Source: Deltaproteobacteria bacterium GWF2_42_12
Lineage (GTDB): Bacteria > Desulfobacterota > GWC2-55-46 > UBA9637
Length of the DNA: 43,659 bases
Direction: 5' to 3'
Assembly (NCBI GenBank): GCA_001797665.1
Contig: MGQA01000048.1
Coordinates: forward strand, 1 to 43,659
The notes beneath the pieces are model-generated. The model did no database searches. It saw nothing but the letters and a program-made list of their open reading frames with translations, and had not been told where the DNA came from. Made by a program: the position numbers and the translations under genes. How positions within the stretch are numbered: the first letter of the stretch is position 1; every line of letters begins with the position of its first letter. Below, piece by piece: positions 8,405 to 19,149 of the stretch.

Positions 8405-11400
8405 TTGGAAAAACTAATGGCGCTTTTTGGGAAACAGAAAAGTCCCAAAGATTTTTCTGCTATAAGGATATCAATTGCCTCACCTGAAAAGATACGTGCA
8501 TGGTCTCATGGTGAGGTAAAAAAACCTGAGACTATTAACTACAGGACATTCAAGCCTGAGAGGGATGGTCTTTTCTGCGCGAAGATATTCGGCCCTGTAA
8601 AAGACTATGAGTGCAACTGCGGAAAGTACAAAAGGATGAAGCACAGGGGCGTAACCTGCGAAAAATGCGGTGTGGAGGTTATACCATCCAAGGTGAGGAG
8701 AGAAAGGCTCGGCCATATAGAACTTGCCGCTGCTGTGGCGCATATATGGTTCATGAGAAGTCTGCCGAGCAGGATAGGTACTATTCTCGATATGACCCTT
8801 AAGGAGCTTGAAAGGGTTATTTATTATGAAAGCTATATTGTTATTGACCCAAAGGATACAGACCTTAAATTTGGTGAACTCTTAACGGATGATAAATATG
8901 AGAAGGCTATAGAAAAGTATGGCAGTGATAGTTTCGTTGCTGGCATGGGCGCCGATGGGGTAAGAGAGGTGCTTAAAAAGCTTGATCTTCAGAAGCTTTC
9001 ATTCAGCCTTCGGGCTGAGATGAAGAAGACCGCATCTGAGGTGAAAAAGAAAAAAATCGTAAAGAGATTAAAGATAGTAGATGGATTCAGATTGGCTGGC
9101 AACAGACCAGAATGGATGATACTTGACGTTGTTCCGGTCCTGCCGCCAGACCTGAGACCGTTGGTGCCGCTTGATGGCGGAAGATTTGCTACTTCTGACC
9201 TTAATGACCTTTACAGGAGGGTGATAAATAGAAATAACCGCCTGAAGAGGCTTATGGAGCTTAATGCCCCTGAGATTATTATAAGGAATGAGAAAAGGAT
9301 GCTGCAGGAGGCTGTTGACGCCTTGTTTGATAATGCCAGAAGGGGCAGAATAGTAACAGGACAAAACAAGCGTCCATTAAAGTCCTTAAGCGATATGATA
9401 AAAGGGAAAGGGGGCCGCTTTAGACAGAACCTCCTTGGCAAGAGAGTTGATTATTCAGGCCGTTCGGTTATTGTAATTGGACCAGATTTGAAATTGCATC
9501 AATGCGGTTTGCCAAAAAAGATGGCCCTCGAACTCTTTAAGCCATTTATATATCAAAAACTTGAAGAGCGAGGCTATTCTACAACGATTAAGGCAGCAAA
9601 GAAGATGGTTGAAAAGGAAAGGCCAGAGGTATGGGATGTACTGGATGAGGTAATAAGGGAGCATCCTGTTATGTTAAACAGGGCGCCAACGCTACACCGA
9701 TTAGGTATTCAGGCATTTGAACCTCTTCTCATAGAGGGCAAGGCTATTCAGCTTCATCCACTTGTATGTACTGCCTTTAACGCAGACTTTGACGGAGACC
9801 AGATGGCAGTGCATATCCCTCTTTCTGTAGAGGCACAGGCTGAGGCAAGGGTGCTTATGATGTCAACCAATAATATTCTCTCACCTGCTAATGGTAAGCC
9901 AGTCATAGTGCCTACTCAGGACATTGTCCTTGGTCTCTATTATATGACTAGGGATAGGTATGGGGTAAAAGGTGAAGGCAATGTATTTTCATCGCCTGAA
10001 GAAGTTAGAGTTGCATATGACGCAGGAGAGGTTCATCTCCAGGCAAGGGTAAAAGTTAAGAAGGATGGCAAGCTGATAGATACAACAGTTGGCAGGATAT
10101 TATTAGGCGAGGTATTGCCAGAAGAGATTCCATTTGAATTTATAAATAAAGTGATGGACAAGAAACAGCTTGCAAACTTGATAGATGTCTGCTACAGGCG
10201 CGCTGGGGATAAGAAGACGATAATACTTTCTGATCAGCTTAAAAATCTTGGCTATGCTTATGCTACAAAGGCTGGCATATCAATCTGCATCGATGATATG
10301 AAGATTCCAGCCAAAAAAGAGAAGCTCCTTGAAAAGGCATACAAAGAGGTTCAGGAGATTCAGAAGCAGTATAACGAGGGATTAATAACTGATGGCGAAA
10401 GATATAATAAGGTTATAGATATATGGGCGCAGACTACTGAAGAGGTTGCAGAAGAAATGCTTAAGGAGCTGGGCACAGAGATTATAAAAGACGAAAACGG
10501 CAAAGAGAAGAGTGCGCCGAGCTTTAATCCAATCTTTATCATGGCTGATTCTGGCGCAAGAGGTTCAGCCCAGCAGATAAGACAGCTGGCAGGGATGCGC
10601 GGACTCATGGCAAAACCCTCTGGCGAAATTATAGAGACGCCTATTACAGCCAATTTTAGAGAAGGCTTGACTGTGTTACAGTACTTTATATCCACTCACG
10701 GCGCCAGAAAAGGTCTTGCGGATACAGCTTTGAAAACAGCTAATTCAGGTTATCTTACAAGAAGGCTGGTAGATGTGGCGCAAGACGCAATAATTGCTGA
10801 AGATGACTGTGGAACCCTGGACGGCATATATATGACATCGCTTATTGAGGGTGGAGAGATTATCGAAACCATTGGTGAAAGGATTTTAGGCAGAGTTGTC
10901 ATGGAAGATGTAGTTGATCCGTTTACAGGTAAGGTCCTTGTGAAAGAGAATGAAGAGATTGACGAAGATATTGTGTTTAAGTTGGAGGAGGTTGGCATAG
11001 ATAAGGTAAAGATAAGGAGTGTTCTTACCTGCAGGAGCAAGAGGGGGATTTGCGCAAAGTGTTATGGCAGAGACCTGGCCAGAGGCAGGATAGTTGAAAT
11101 GGGAGAGGCAGTGGGTGTCATTGCGGCCCAGTCCATAGGCGAGCCAGGAACCCAGCTTACAATGAGAACATTCCATATTGGAGGTACCGCCAGCCGAAGG
11201 GCAGAGCAGACAACGCTCGAGGCAAGACACGAAGGTCATATTAAATTTATCCATTTGCATAAATCTGTAAACTCAAAGGGTGAAGTAGTAGTTATGAGTA
11301 GAAGCGGAGAGATAGCTGTTCGTGATGAACAGGGCAGAGACAGGGAAGTGAATCCCCTTATATATGGCGCAAAACTCAAGGTAAAGGATGGACAAAAGGT

Positions 11401-12535
11401 TAAGGTCGGCGATATTCTGGCAGAGTGGGATCCATATACAATCCCCATCCTTACTGAGGCAACTGGTATAGTGAAATTTGGCGATATTGAAGAGGGAAAG
11501 ACCATGCGGGAGCAGGTTGATGAAGTTACTGGTCTTGCCAGCAAAGTTATTGTAGGTTATAAGGAAGGTGATTTAAGACCGAGGGTCTCTATAAAAGATG
11601 AAGGCGGAAAAACATTGAGGGTTCCAGGAACCACGATAGAGGCTCGTTACCTCCTTCCTGTCGGAGCTATCATCACTGTAAACGAAGGCGATGCTGTTAA
11701 GTCTGGCGATGTTATAGGAAAGATTCCGAGAGAGACAACAAAGACAAAAGATATCACAGGCGGATTGCCGCGCGTTGCAGAGCTCTTTGAAACAAGGAAG
11801 CCAAAGGAATGCGCTGTAATAAGTGAAATAGATGGAGATGTATCGTTCGGAAAAGATACAAAAGGCAAGAGAAAGGTTGTTGTAACACCTGAGGTTGGAG
11901 AACCAAAGGAGTATCTCATCCCTAAAGGCAAGCATATTAGTGTGAGAGAGGGGGACCGTATAAGGGCAGGGGAACCTCTCATGGATGGTTCCGCAAATCC
12001 ACATGATATCTTGAGTGTGCTTGGCGTAAAAGAATTGGCCAAGTATCTTGTTGACGAGATACAGGAAGTGTATCGTTTGCAGGGCGTTAAGATAAATGAT
12101 AAACACATTGAGGTGATTGTCAGACAGATGCTCAAGAGGGTAAAGATAAAAGACGCAGGCGATACAGATTTCTTGCCCGGAGAGCAGGTGGAACGATATA
12201 TCTTTGAAGAGGTAAATGAAAAGATGCTGGCAAAAGGAAAGAGACCTGCAATTGCTGAACCGCTCTTACAGGGAATTACAAAGGCCTCGCTGTCTACTGA
12301 GAGTTTCATATCAGCGGCCTCTTTCCAGGAAACAACAAGGGTGTTAACAGAGGCAAGTATCGCGGGCAAGATCGATTATCTGAGAGGGCTCAAGGAGAAT
12401 GTCATTATGGGAAGACTGATACCAGCTGGCACAGGGTTCCCTTATTATAGGAGATTATTGATTACAAAAGCCGAAGACGAACAATTGCCTGAAGGGGAGC
12501 AAGAATTGTCGCAAAATGTTCAACTAAATGCTTGA
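8405..12535 (+). CDS. rpoC: DNA-directed RNA polymerase subunit beta'
   Basis: The catalytic subunit of RNA polymerase, 1376 residues. The active-site motif NADFDGDQM is at residues 459-467 and holds the magnesium-binding aspartates. The N-terminal zinc site is [19 protein letters not shown]. The second zinc site ([11 protein letters not shown]) is near residue 880. I chose TTG 8405 because AGGAGG lies eight bases upstream and MEKLMALF resembles family N termini. ATG 8417 is the alternative. The frame is open further upstream, but only through rpoB and the A element. Confidence 0.97.
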   Translation: MEKLMALFGKQKSPKDFSAIRISIASPEKIRAWSHGEVKKPETINYRTFKPERDGLFCAKIFGPVKDYECNCGKYKRMKHRGVTCEKCGVEVIPSKVRRERLGHIELAAAVAHIWFMRSLPSRIGTILDMTLKELERVIYYESYIVIDPKDTDLKFGELLTDDKYEKAIEKYGSDSFVAGMGADGVREVLKKLDLQKLSFSLRAEMKKTASEVKKKKIVKRLKIVDGFRLAGNRPEWMILDVVPVLPPDLRPLVPLDGGRFATSDLNDLYRRVINRNNRLKRLMELNAPEIIIRNEKRMLQEAVDALFDNARRGRIVTGQNKRPLKSLSDMIKGKGGRFRQNLLGKRVDYSGRSVIVIGPDLKLHQCGLPKKMALELFKPFIYQKLEERGYSTTIKAAKKMVEKERPEVWDVLDEVIREHPVMLNRAPTLHRLGIQAFEPLLIEGKAIQLHPLVCTAFNADFDGDQMAVHIPLSVEAQAEARVLMMSTNNILSPANGKPVIVPTQDIVLGLYYMTRDRYGVKGEGNVFSSPEEVRVAYDAGEVHLQARVKVKKDGKLIDTTVGRILLGEVLPEEIPFEFINKVMDKKQLANLIDVCYRRAGDKKTIILSDQLKNLGYAYATKAGISICIDDMKIPAKKEKLLEKAYKEVQEIQKQYNEGLITDGERYNKVIDIWAQTTEEVAEEMLKELGTEIIKDENGKEKSAPSFNPIFIMADSGARGSAQQIRQLAGMRGLMAKPSGEIIETPITANFREGLTVLQYFISTHGARKGLADTALKTANSGYLTRRLVDVAQDAIIAEDDCGTLDGIYMTSLIEGGEIIETIGERILGRVVMEDVVDPFTGKVLVKENEEIDEDIVFKLEEVGIDKVKIRSVLTCRSKRGICAKCYGRDLARGRIVEMGEAVGVIAAQSIGEPGTQLTMRTFHIGGTASRRAEQTTLEARHEGHIKFIHLHKSVNSKGEVVVMSRSGEIAVRDEQGRDREVNPLIYGAKLKVKDGQKVKVGDILAEWDPYTIPILTEATGIVKFGDIEEGKTMREQVDEVTGLASKVIVGYKEGDLRPRVSIKDEGGKTLRVPGTTIEARYLLPVGAIITVNEGDAVKSGDVIGKIPRETTKTKDITGGLPRVAELFETRKPKECAVISEIDGDVSFGKDTKGKRKVVVTPEVGEPKEYLIPKGKHISVREGDRIRAGEPLMDGSANPHDILSVLGVKELAKYLVDEIQEVYRLQGVKINDKHIEVIVRQMLKRVKIKDAGDTDFLPGEQVERYIFEEVNEKMLAKGKRPAIAEPLLQGITKASLSTESFISAASFQETTRVLTEASIAGKIDYLRGLKENVIMGRLIPAGTGFPYYRRLLITKAEDEQLPEGEQELSQNVQLNA

Positions 12536-12560
12536 CAAGAAATTATAAAGTTGATAATAT
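12532..12560 (+). promoter_or_regulatory. Sigma-70-type promoter for the str operon
   Basis: TTGACA (12532-12537) is a perfect -35 box. After 17 bases comes TAATAT (12555-12560), a good -10 box. The -35 box overlaps the rpoC stop codon. The predicted start would be about 25-30 bases before rpsL ATG 12595, so rpsL-rpsG-fusA-tuf can be expressed apart from rpoBC. Confidence 0.7.
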
Positions 12561-12594
12561 TAAAAAGTTTTTGTTTGGAAAAGGGAAAAAATAG

Positions 12595-12966
12595 ATGCCA
12601 ACAATAAATCAGCTAGTTAGAAAAGGTAGGTCGCTTGTAAAAAGGAAGACAGCATCCCCGGCCTTGAAGGCATGTCCTCAGAAGAGGGGTGTTTGTATCA
12701 GGGTTTATACGACGACGCCCAAAAAGCCAAACTCGGCGCTCAGAAAGGTAGCGAGGGTCAGGCTTACAAATGCAATGGAGGTTACTTCGTATATCCCCGG
12801 GATCGGCCATAATCTTCAGGAGCATTCAATTGTCCTTATCAGGGGTGGAAGGGTAAAGGACTTGCCGGGCGTGAGGTACCATATAGTTCGTGGCACCATG
12901 GATGCGGTTGGCGTTCAAAACAGGAAGCAGGGTCGTTCAAAATACGGGGCAAAAAGGCCCAAGTAA
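12595..12966 (+). CDS. rpsL: 30S ribosomal protein S12
   Basis: S12 (123 residues) sits at the decoding centre. The [13 protein letters not shown] and [17 protein letters not shown] segments are intact. The two lysines whose change gives streptomycin resistance in other bacteria are present. The aspartate of KDLPG is the usual methylthiolation site. AAAGGGA lies before ATG 12595. It is the first gene of the str operon behind its own promoter. Confidence 0.98.
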   Translation: MPTINQLVRKGRSLVKRKTASPALKACPQKRGVCIRVYTTTPKKPNSALRKVARVRLTNAMEVTSYIPGIGHNLQEHSIVLIRGGRVKDLPGVRYHIVRGTMDAVGVQNRKQGRSKYGAKRPK

Positions 12967-12972
12967 TAAATA

Positions 12973-13022
12973 GGGTTAAGGTTGCAAGGCTTGACCGATA
13001 GTTGCCTTAACCCGTTGTATTT
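12973..13022 (+). promoter_or_regulatory. Hairpin between rpsL and rpsG
   Basis: GGGTTAAGG (12973-12981) pairs perfectly with CCTTAACCC (13005-13013). GTTGTATTTTTT follows, leading into the rpsG ribosome-binding site. It could be an attenuator or a translational control site. In some bacteria S7 represses translation from the S12-S7 spacer, but I see no specific S7 site. Confidence 0.5.
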
Positions 13023-13034
13023 TTTGGAGGTTTG

Positions 13035-13508
13035 ATGTCAAGAAAAGGGATTATTTCTAAGAGGGATGTATTGCCCGACCCAAAATATAATGACAAGCTT
13101 GTTACAAGGTTTGTGAATACCATCATGCGCGACGGTGAGAAAAGCACTGCTGAAGGGATTGTTTACAAGGTGTTTGACTTTTTGAAAGAGAAGACCAAGG
13201 ACGACCCGCTAAAGATTTTTAAAAAGGCATTGGATAATATTAAACCTATGCTCGAAGTAAGGTCAAGAAGGGTTGGAGGCGCGACCTATCAGGTTCCGGT
13301 TGAAGTGAGGCAGCAGAGGCGGATATCTCTTGCCCTGAGATGGCTTACAACATACGCATTGTCGCGAAGCGCCGAAAAGACAATGGTTAATAAGCTTACT
13401 GCTGAGTTGCTGGATGCGGCAAATAATAAAGGCGGGGCAGTAAAGAAAAAAGAAGATGTGCATAAGATGGCGGAGGCCAATAAGGCATTTGCCCATTATA
13501 GATGGTAA
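13035..13508 (+). CDS. rpsG: 30S ribosomal protein S7
   Basis: S7 (157 residues) organises the 3' major domain of 16S rRNA. The start [10 protein letters not shown] and the segments [17 protein letters not shown] and [15 protein letters not shown] are family hallmarks. I chose ATG 13035. The TTG at 13032 is only one base from the TGGAGG ribosome-binding site. A family B repeat separates it from fusA. Confidence 0.97.
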   Translation: MSRKGIISKRDVLPDPKYNDKLVTRFVNTIMRDGEKSTAEGIVYKVFDFLKEKTKDDPLKIFKKALDNIKPMLEVRSRRVGGATYQVPVEVRQQRRISLALRWLTTYALSRSAEKTMVNKLTAELLDAANNKGGAVKKKEDVHKMAEANKAFAHYRW

Positions 13509-13627
13509 TAGCCCTACGGGCAATTGCAAAATGAAAAATGCAAATTGCAAAATACAAAATTAAGGATGTTTTAAGTTTACAATTTAAAATTTACAATCTT
13601 CAATTTGCAATGGAGCGAAGCGACAAT
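13509..13627 (+). repeat. Family B repeat, copy 4, carrying the fusA ribosome-binding site
   Basis: The element starts with the hairpin GCCCTACGGGC and runs through ATTGCAAAATG-type words and a central ATGTTTTAAGTTTA. It returns through CAATTTAAAATTTACAA and ends CAATGGAGCGAAGCGAC, directly before fusA ATG 13628. It is nearly identical over about 95 bases to the element before rplB (19150). GGAG at 13612 is the only visible Shine-Dalgarno sequence for fusA. Confidence 0.75.
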
Positions 13628-15709
13628 ATGCCAAGATTGGTACCAATAGAAAAGACAAGGAATATAGGTATAATGGCCCATATAGATGCCGGTAAAACAA
13701 CCACAACCGAAAGGATTCTTTATTATACGGGTGTTACCTATAAGATAGGAGAGGTTCACGAAGGTACAGCTGTAATGGACTGGATGCCTCAGGAGCAGGA
13801 AAGGGGAATCACCATTACATCTGCTGCCACAACGTGTTTCTGGAAAGAACATCGTATTAATATAATTGATACGCCAGGTCATGTGGACTTTACCATTGAG
13901 GTAGAAAGGTCGTTAAGGGTACTTGATGGCGCTGTGGCAGTATTTTGTTCTGTTGGCGGCGTTGAGCCTCAATCTGAGACTGTATGGCGTCAGGCAAATA
14001 AATATCATGTTCCAAGGATTGCCTTTGTTAACAAGATGGACAGGGTTGGCGCGGACTATCACAGGGTTATTAAAATGATGATAGACAGGCTTCAGACTAG
14101 GCCAGTTGTTTTGCAGCTTCCAGTTGGCACAGAAGAGAATTTCAAAGGTATTGTTGACCTGGTTTCTCAAAAGGCAATTATTTGGGATGAGTCTACTCTC
14201 GGCGCAAAGTTTCGTTATGAAGATGTACCAGCAGATATGAAGGATATAGTTCATGAATATAGAGATAAACTTATAGAGGCTGCGGCTGATTTTGATGAGG
14301 CCTTAATGGGAAAGTATCTTGAAGGAAAGCAGCCGACAGAGGATGAATTAAGAAAGGCAATAAGAAAAGGCACTATTCAAATGGCTATAACACCTGTGCT
14401 TTGCGGTTCATCTTTTAAAAATAAAGGGATACAGCCGCTTCTTGATTCCGTTATAGAATATCTTCCAGCGCCAATTGATATACCTCCTGTAAAAGGGATT
14501 AATCCTGACACTGAAAACGAAGAGCCAAGGAATGCGGCAGATGATGCGCCATTTTCTGCTATTGCATTTAAAATCATGTCAGACCAATTTGTCGGACAGC
14601 TTACATTCTTTAGGGTATATTCAGGTTCTATGAGCGCGGGTTCTTATGTATACAATGCTACAAAACAGCAGAAAGAGCGTATTGGAAGGCTTTTGAAGAT
14701 GCATGCAAATAAGAGAGAAGATATTAAAGAGGTTTATGCTGGCGAGATAGCTGCGGCAGTTGGCTTAAAGAATACAATAACAGGCGATACTATATGTGAC
14801 GAAGATAAGCCAATACTGTTGGAAAAGATGGTATTCCCTGAGCCTGTTATGAGTATTGCTATAGAGCCAAAGACTAAGGCTGATCAGGAAAAGCTTGGCA
14901 TATCATTACAGAAGCTCGCTATAGAAGACCCCTCATTCAGGGTAAAGACAGACGAAGAAACGGCACAGACCATTATCTCAGGTATGGGTGAATTACATCT
15001 TGAGATTATTGTTGACAGAATGCTCAGGGAGTTTAAGGTAGAGGCAAATGTTGGCAAGCCGCAGGTTGCGTATAGAGAGACTATAACCAAGAAGGTTGAG
15101 TCAGAGGGCAGATATATAAAGCAAACAGGCGGACGTGGCCAATATGGGCATGTATGGCTTACCGTAGAACCTCAGGAACCTGGCAAGGGCTTTGAGTTTG
15201 AGAATGATATCGTTGGTGGTTCGGTGCCTAAAGAGTATATTCCTGCTGTGGAAAAGGGATTAAAAGAGGCGTTAGAGACAGGCGTGCTTGCAGGCTATCC
15301 TGTTGTGGATTTGAAGGTTTCTCTATTTGATGGTTCTTACCACGATGTTGACTCATCTGAAATTGCATTTAAGATAGCAGCTTCAATGGCCTTTAAGGAT
15401 GGGTGTAGGAAGGCAAATCCAATCATTCTTGAGCCAATCATGGATGTAGAGGTGGTAACCCCTGAGCAGTTCATGGGAGATGTTATTGGAGACCTGAATT
15501 CCAGGAGGGGGAAGATACTTGGAATGGATACAAGGGGTGGGTTTCAGGTAGTGTCTTCAAAGGTTCCTCTTGCAAATATGTTTGGTTATTCTACGGATAT
15601 ACGGTCTAAGACTCAGGGAAGGGCTACCTTTACTATGCAGTTTTCCCATTATGAGCAGGTGCCGAATTCCGTAAAGGAAGAGATTGTTGCAAAGATACAA
15701 GGGAAGTAA
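13628..15709 (+). CDS. fusA: Elongation factor G
   Basis: EF-G (693 residues) drives ribosomal translocation with GTP. The G domain has [13 protein letters not shown] at about residue 17, DTPGHVDF, and NKMDR. Domains II-V follow, including GGRGQYGHV in domain IV. The start ATG 13628 gives [20 protein letters not shown]. The frame stays open upstream to 13538 through the B repeat, but those residues are repeat-derived and not family-like. Confidence 0.98.
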   Translation: MPRLVPIEKTRNIGIMAHIDAGKTTTTERILYYTGVTYKIGEVHEGTAVMDWMPQEQERGITITSAATTCFWKEHRINIIDTPGHVDFTIEVERSLRVLDGAVAVFCSVGGVEPQSETVWRQANKYHVPRIAFVNKMDRVGADYHRVIKMMIDRLQTRPVVLQLPVGTEENFKGIVDLVSQKAIIWDESTLGAKFRYEDVPADMKDIVHEYRDKLIEAAADFDEALMGKYLEGKQPTEDELRKAIRKGTIQMAITPVLCGSSFKNKGIQPLLDSVIEYLPAPIDIPPVKGINPDTENEEPRNAADDAPFSAIAFKIMSDQFVGQLTFFRVYSGSMSAGSYVYNATKQQKERIGRLLKMHANKREDIKEVYAGEIAAAVGLKNTITGDTICDEDKPILLEKMVFPEPVMSIAIEPKTKADQEKLGISLQKLAIEDPSFRVKTDEETAQTIISGMGELHLEIIVDRMLREFKVEANVGKPQVAYRETITKKVESEGRYIKQTGGRGQYGHVWLTVEPQEPGKGFEFENDIVGGSVPKEYIPAVEKGLKEALETGVLAGYPVVDLKVSLFDGSYHDVDSSEIAFKIAASMAFKDGCRKANPIILEPIMDVEVVTPEQFMGDVIGDLNSRRGKILGMDTRGGFQVVSSKVPLANMFGYSTDIRSKTQGRATFTMQFSHYEQVPNSVKEEIVAKIQGK

Positions 15710-15717
15710 ATATAAGA

Positions 15718-15781
15718 AACCGTTCAAGCAGTTCAAACCGTTGAAACCGTTTAATCGGCTTGAACGGTTTGAACAATCTTT
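15718..15781 (+). repeat. Family D hairpin repeat, copy 1 (fusA to tuf spacer)
   Basis: CCGTTCAAGC (15720-15729) is the exact complement of GCTTGAACGG (15758-15767). GTTCAAACCG-type words flank both arms. The spacer ends just before the tuf ribosome-binding site. Related spacers precede rpsJ and rplF. Confidence 0.65.
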
Positions 15782-15796
15782 AATAGGGGAGGTTTT

Positions 15797-16996
15797 ATGA
15801 GCAAGGCCAAATTTGACAGGACAAAGCCGCACATCAACATAGGAACGATAGGGCATGTAGACCACGGGAAGACAAGCCTGACAGCGGCAATAACAAAGGT
15901 ATTAAGCACCAGAGGATTGGCAGAATTTCTGGCATACGAAAACATAGACAAGGCCCCTGAAGAAAGAGAAAGGGGATTAACCATATCCATCTCCCATGTA
16001 GAATACCAGACAGACAAAAGGCACTATGCCCATGTGGATTGCCCTGGCCATGCAGACTATGTAAAGAACATGATAACCGGAGCAGCCCAGATGGACGGCG
16101 CAATCCTTGTCGTAAGCGCAGCAGACGGCCCAATGCCCCAGACAAGAGAGCACATACTATTGGCAAGACAAGTAGGAGTTCCAGCCATAGTAGTATTCTT
16201 AAACAAAGTAGATATGGTAGACGACAAAGAACTCATGGATTTAGTAGAACTTGAAGTCCGAGAACTATTAAACAAATACAAATTTCCTGGAGATGAAATA
16301 CCAGTAGTAAAAGGAAGCGCAATAAAGGCATTAGAATGCGGATGCGGCAAAAAAGAATGCAAAAGCTGCGGCCCAATCTTACAACTACTTGACACAGTAG
16401 ACAGCTACATAAAAGAGCCCAAAAGAGACATAGACAAGCCATTCATCATGCCGATAGAAGACGTCTTCTCCATATCTGGAAGAGGGACAGTAGTAACCGG
16501 CAGAGTAGAGAGAGGCGTCGTAAAAGTAGGAGAAGAAATAGAGATAGTAGGAATAAAACCGACCCAGAAGACCGTAGCAACAGGAATAGAGATGTTCAGA
16601 AAACTCCTTGACGAAGGAAGGGCAGGAGACAACATTGGAGTGCTATTAAGGGGCACAAAGAAAGAAGAAGTAGAAAGAGGACAAGTGCTTGCAAAACCTG
16701 GCAGCATAACCCCGCATACCAAATTCAAGGCAGAGATATACGTTTTGACAAAAGAAGAAGGCGGAAGACACACGCCGTTCTTTAATGGATACCGACCGCA
16801 GTTCTACTTTAGGACAACAGATGTAACCGGAGTAGCCACATTACCGCAGGGGGTGGAGATGGTAATGCCAGGAGACAACACCAATCTGGAAGTAGAGCTC
16901 ATCATGCCGATAGCAATGGACGAGGGGTTAAGATTTGCGATAAGAGAAGGCGGCAGGACAGTTGGAGCAGGTGTGGTAACGAAGATACTGGCATAA
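15797..16996 (+). CDS. tuf: Elongation factor Tu (complete copy)
   Basis: EF-Tu (399 residues) delivers aminoacyl-tRNA to the ribosome. GTPase motifs are GHVDHGKT (19-26), the RGLT switch, DCPGH and NKVD. Beta-barrel domains 2 and 3 are complete. The end of the G domain has an unusual cysteine cluster, C181, C183, C188 and C191 ([13 protein letters not shown]), where E. coli has no cysteines. Codon choice differs from all neighbours: Val is mostly GTA, Ile mostly ATA with a single ATT, and Asp mostly GAC. GGGGAGG precedes ATG 15797. Confidence 0.98.
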   Translation: MSKAKFDRTKPHINIGTIGHVDHGKTSLTAAITKVLSTRGLAEFLAYENIDKAPEERERGLTISISHVEYQTDKRHYAHVDCPGHADYVKNMITGAAQMDGAILVVSAADGPMPQTREHILLARQVGVPAIVVFLNKVDMVDDKELMDLVELEVRELLNKYKFPGDEIPVVKGSAIKALECGCGKKECKSCGPILQLLDTVDSYIKEPKRDIDKPFIMPIEDVFSISGRGTVVTGRVERGVVKVGEEIEIVGIKPTQKTVATGIEMFRKLLDEGRAGDNIGVLLRGTKKEEVERGQVLAKPGSITPHTKFKAEIYVLTKEEGGRHTPFFNGYRPQFYFRTTDVTGVATLPQGVEMVMPGDNTNLEVELIMPIAMDEGLRFAIREGGRTVGAGVVTKILA

Positions 16997-17007
16997 GGGG
17001 AAAATAT

Positions 17008-17053
17008 GATTTAAGCGGTTTAAACTGTTTAAACGGTTTGAACTGTTTTTAAT
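17008..17053 (+). repeat. Family D repeat, copy 2 (tuf to rpsJ spacer)
   Basis: GCGGTTTAAACTG, TTTAAACGG and TTTGAACTG words repeat with a period of about 10. GTTTAAAC is self-complementary, so the tract can fold back. It ends at the rpsJ ribosome-binding site (TGGAG). Confidence 0.55.
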
Positions 17054-17062
17054 GGAGAAAAG

Positions 17063-17380
17063 ATGAAGGACCAGAAGATAAGGATTAGATTAAAGGCATA
17101 CGACCATAGGCTCTTAGATAGGTCAGTCAAAGAGATTGTAGATACTGCTAAGAGAACTGGTGCGAATATCAAGGGACCTATTCCTCTGCCTACAGAGATA
17201 AATAAATATTGTGTGCTACGCTCTCCGCATGTTGATAAAAAATCAAGGGAGCAATTTGAGATAAGGACTCACAATAGGTTGATGGATATTGTTGAACCTA
17301 ATCAGCAGACAGTGGATGCCTTGATGAAACTGAACTTACCTGCTGGCGTGGATGTTGAGATAAAACAGCTTAATGCATAA
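17063..17380 (+). CDS. rpsJ: 30S ribosomal protein S10
   Basis: S10 (105 residues) is a 30S head protein and also NusE in antitermination complexes. The sequence is family-typical throughout: [15 protein letters not shown] at the start, GPIPLPTEI in the loop, and [15 protein letters not shown] lies before ATG 17063. It opens the S10 operon nine bases before rplC. Confidence 0.98.
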   Translation: MKDQKIRIRLKAYDHRLLDRSVKEIVDTAKRTGANIKGPIPLPTEINKYCVLRSPHVDKKSREQFEIRTHNRLMDIVEPNQQTVDALMKLNLPAGVDVEIKQLNA

Positions 17381-17389
17381 GAGGTTTAA

Positions 17390-18040
17390 ATGTCGATGGT
17401 GAATGGAATCTTAGGTAAAAAGATTGGAATGACCCAGATTTTTAATAAAGATGGCGAGGTAGTTCCTGTTACTGTGATAAAGGCCGGGCCTTGTTTTGTA
17501 GTTCAGAAAAAAAACAAGACTAATGACGGCTATGATGCAGTACAACTTGGATTCATTGAAAAAAAGAAAGAAAGGGTAAATAAGCCACTTAGCGGGCACT
17601 TTGCGAAGGCCAAAACCCCTACATGTTACCATCTTAAAGAGTTTAAAGGAGACTCCTTAGATCAGTATCAGCTCGGCCAGAAAATAACTTGCGATATATT
17701 TAAGGTTGGTGAATTTGTTGACGTCTCAGGAAAAACCAAAGGACGAGGCTTTACAGGCGTTATGAAAAGATGGGATTTTGCTGGAGGCCCAGGGAGCCAC
17801 GGTTCTATGTTTAATAGGGCGCCTGGCTCAATTGGTTCAAGCTCTGACCCATCAAGGGTTTACAAAGGTATGAGGATGGGCGGTCATTATGGGAATGAAA
17901 CTGCGACTGTACAGAATCTTCAGATTGTCGCAGTCAAACCAGAAGAGGGCATTTTACTTATTAAAGGCGGCATACCAGGGGCTGTTAACAGTATTTTAGA
18001 GATAAAAAAGGCGAGGAAGAAAGTAGTCAGTAAGCAGTAA
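17390..18040 (+). CDS. rplC: 50S ribosomal protein L3
   Basis: L3 (216 residues) has its loop near the peptidyl-transferase centre. [13 protein letters not shown] opens the protein. The signature [20 protein letters not shown] and the following [15 protein letters not shown] are intact. The last five codons (VVSKQ) are written by a C-type repeat word (GTAGTCAGTAAGCAG), so the C terminus and the stop come from the repeat. An ATG two codons in (17396) is a possible alternative start. Confidence 0.97.
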   Translation: MSMVNGILGKKIGMTQIFNKDGEVVPVTVIKAGPCFVVQKKNKTNDGYDAVQLGFIEKKKERVNKPLSGHFAKAKTPTCYHLKEFKGDSLDQYQLGQKITCDIFKVGEFVDVSGKTKGRGFTGVMKRWDFAGGPGSHGSMFNRAPGSIGSSSDPSRVYKGMRMGGHYGNETATVQNLQIVAVKPEEGILLIKGGIPGAVNSILEIKKARKKVVSKQ

Positions 18041-18050
18041 GCAGAAAGGA
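18021..18050 (+). repeat. Family C repeat, short copy overlapping the end of rplC
   Basis: AAGTAGTCAGTAAGCAGTAAGCAGAAAGG carries the same CAGTAAGCAG words as the spacers at 571, 20941 and 24446, but lacks the complementary right half. It supplies the last codons and stop of rplC and the AAAGGA ribosome-binding site of rplD. Confidence 0.55.
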
Positions 18051-18055
18051 TTGCT

Positions 18056-18676
18056 ATGCCAACAGTAGATATATTAAATATAGAGAACAAGAAAGTTGGA
18101 ACCGCCAATTTGAATGACAACGTCTTTGCCAGTCCTGTGAAGGAAAGCCTGTTCTATGAGACGGTGAAGATGCAGCTGGCCAACAGGAGGGCTGGTACTG
18201 CATCAACAAAAACGAGGGCTAATGTCTCTGGCGGTGGTGTAAAACCTTGGAAGCAGAAAGGCACAGGCAGGGCAAGGGCTGGCTCTATTCGTTCTCCTTT
18301 GTGGAGACATGGTGGAACTGTTTTTGGTCCTCATCCCAGAGATTACTCGTATAAATTGCCTAAGAAGGTTAGGGAGGGGGCAATCAGGTCTGTTTTAGCC
18401 CTCAAGCTAAAGGAAGGAAGATTAAGGGTTTTAGATGAGATAAAGCTTAATGAGCCAAAGACTAAGGGTCTTGCAGTGATTTTAAAAAAGATTAACTCAA
18501 ACAAGGGGCTCATAGTTATAGATGGTTCTAATCCAAATCTGGAATTGGCTGTAAGAAATCTTAAGGATTTCAAATTATTAAAGATTAATGGAATTAATAC
18601 ATTTGACCTTCTGTTATATGATGATTTGATAATAACTAAGGCGGCAGTAGAACAGCTTGAGAAAAAATTGCTGTAA
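18056..18676 (+). CDS. rplD: 50S ribosomal protein L4
   Basis: L4 (206 residues) lines the exit tunnel and can regulate the S10 operon in enterobacteria. The tunnel loop KQKGTGRARAGSIRSPLWRHGGTVFGP is complete (about residues 62-90). The C-terminal lobe is less conserved but has the usual length. ATG 18056 follows a ribosome-binding site within a C-type repeat. Confidence 0.97.
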   Translation: MPTVDILNIENKKVGTANLNDNVFASPVKESLFYETVKMQLANRRAGTASTKTRANVSGGGVKPWKQKGTGRARAGSIRSPLWRHGGTVFGPHPRDYSYKLPKKVREGAIRSVLALKLKEGRLRVLDEIKLNEPKTKGLAVILKKINSNKGLIVIDGSNPNLELAVRNLKDFKLLKINGINTFDLLLYDDLIITKAAVEQLEKKLL

Positions 18677-18858
18677 GGAGCTCTGTTAGGTATATGCCAT
18701 ACGAAGCCTGACAGAATAAATTGTAAACCCCTGCACCTTGACCCACACACCAAAATCTTTGGTGTGTGGGCAAGGAAAAAATGAGCGACCCTGCGTCAAG
18801 AGCGCAGGGTATTCCCAGCAAGGTGTGGGGGTAAAGAATATAAAGGGAGAGCCGACAG
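18677..18858 (+). repeat. Nested family G palindromes (rplD to rplW spacer)
   Basis: The 182-base spacer holds an outer pair CCCCTGCACCTT (18728-18739) and AAGGTGTGGGG. Inside are a near-perfect hairpin CCCACACACCAAA/TTTGGTGTGTGGG (about 18742-18769) and a second hairpin ACCCTGCG/CGCAGGGT. Related hairpins lie at 20518 and 38551. The layout looks like one palindrome inserted into another. No gene is visible. Confidence 0.7.
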
Positions 18859-19149
18859 GTGAAAGACATATATCAAATATTAAAAGAACCTGTAATTACT
18901 GAGAAGAGCACAACACAAAGGACTGAGTCAAACAAGGTAGTCTTCTGGGTAGATTTGAAGGCTAATAAGAATGACATAAAAGAGAGTGTTGAAAAGGTAT
19001 TTAATGTGAAGGTTGTTAATGTAAATATATTGCGGATTCCTGGGAAGACAAAAAAGGTAGGTATTAATATCAGCAAAGGTTCGACGAGGAAAAAGGCTTA
19101 CATCACATTAAGAGAGGGAGATAGCATACCCTTATTTGAAGGAGCATGA
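18859..19149 (+). CDS. rplW: 50S ribosomal protein L23
   Basis: L23 (96 residues) lies at the tunnel exit and docks trigger factor and SRP. The start is GTG 18859 (MKDIYQILKEPVITEKST). EPVITEKST, VEKVFNVKVVNVNILR and the end of the protein match the family. GGGAGAG lies upstream. The stop TGA abuts the B element before rplB. Confidence 0.97.
   Translation: MKDIYQILKEPVITEKSTTQRTESNKVVFWVDLKANKNDIKESVEKVFNVKVVNVNILRIPGKTKKVGINISKGSTRKKAYITLREGDSIPLFEGA

Noticed and set aside
11647-12369. Long reverse-strand frame opposite rpoC (240 codons)
   Set aside because: It is antisense to conserved rpoC sequence, with shadow-type composition and no recognisable motif.
13538-13627. Longer fusA frame through the B repeat
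   Set aside because: The added residues are coded by the AT-rich repeat and do not match EF-G. ATG 13628 does.
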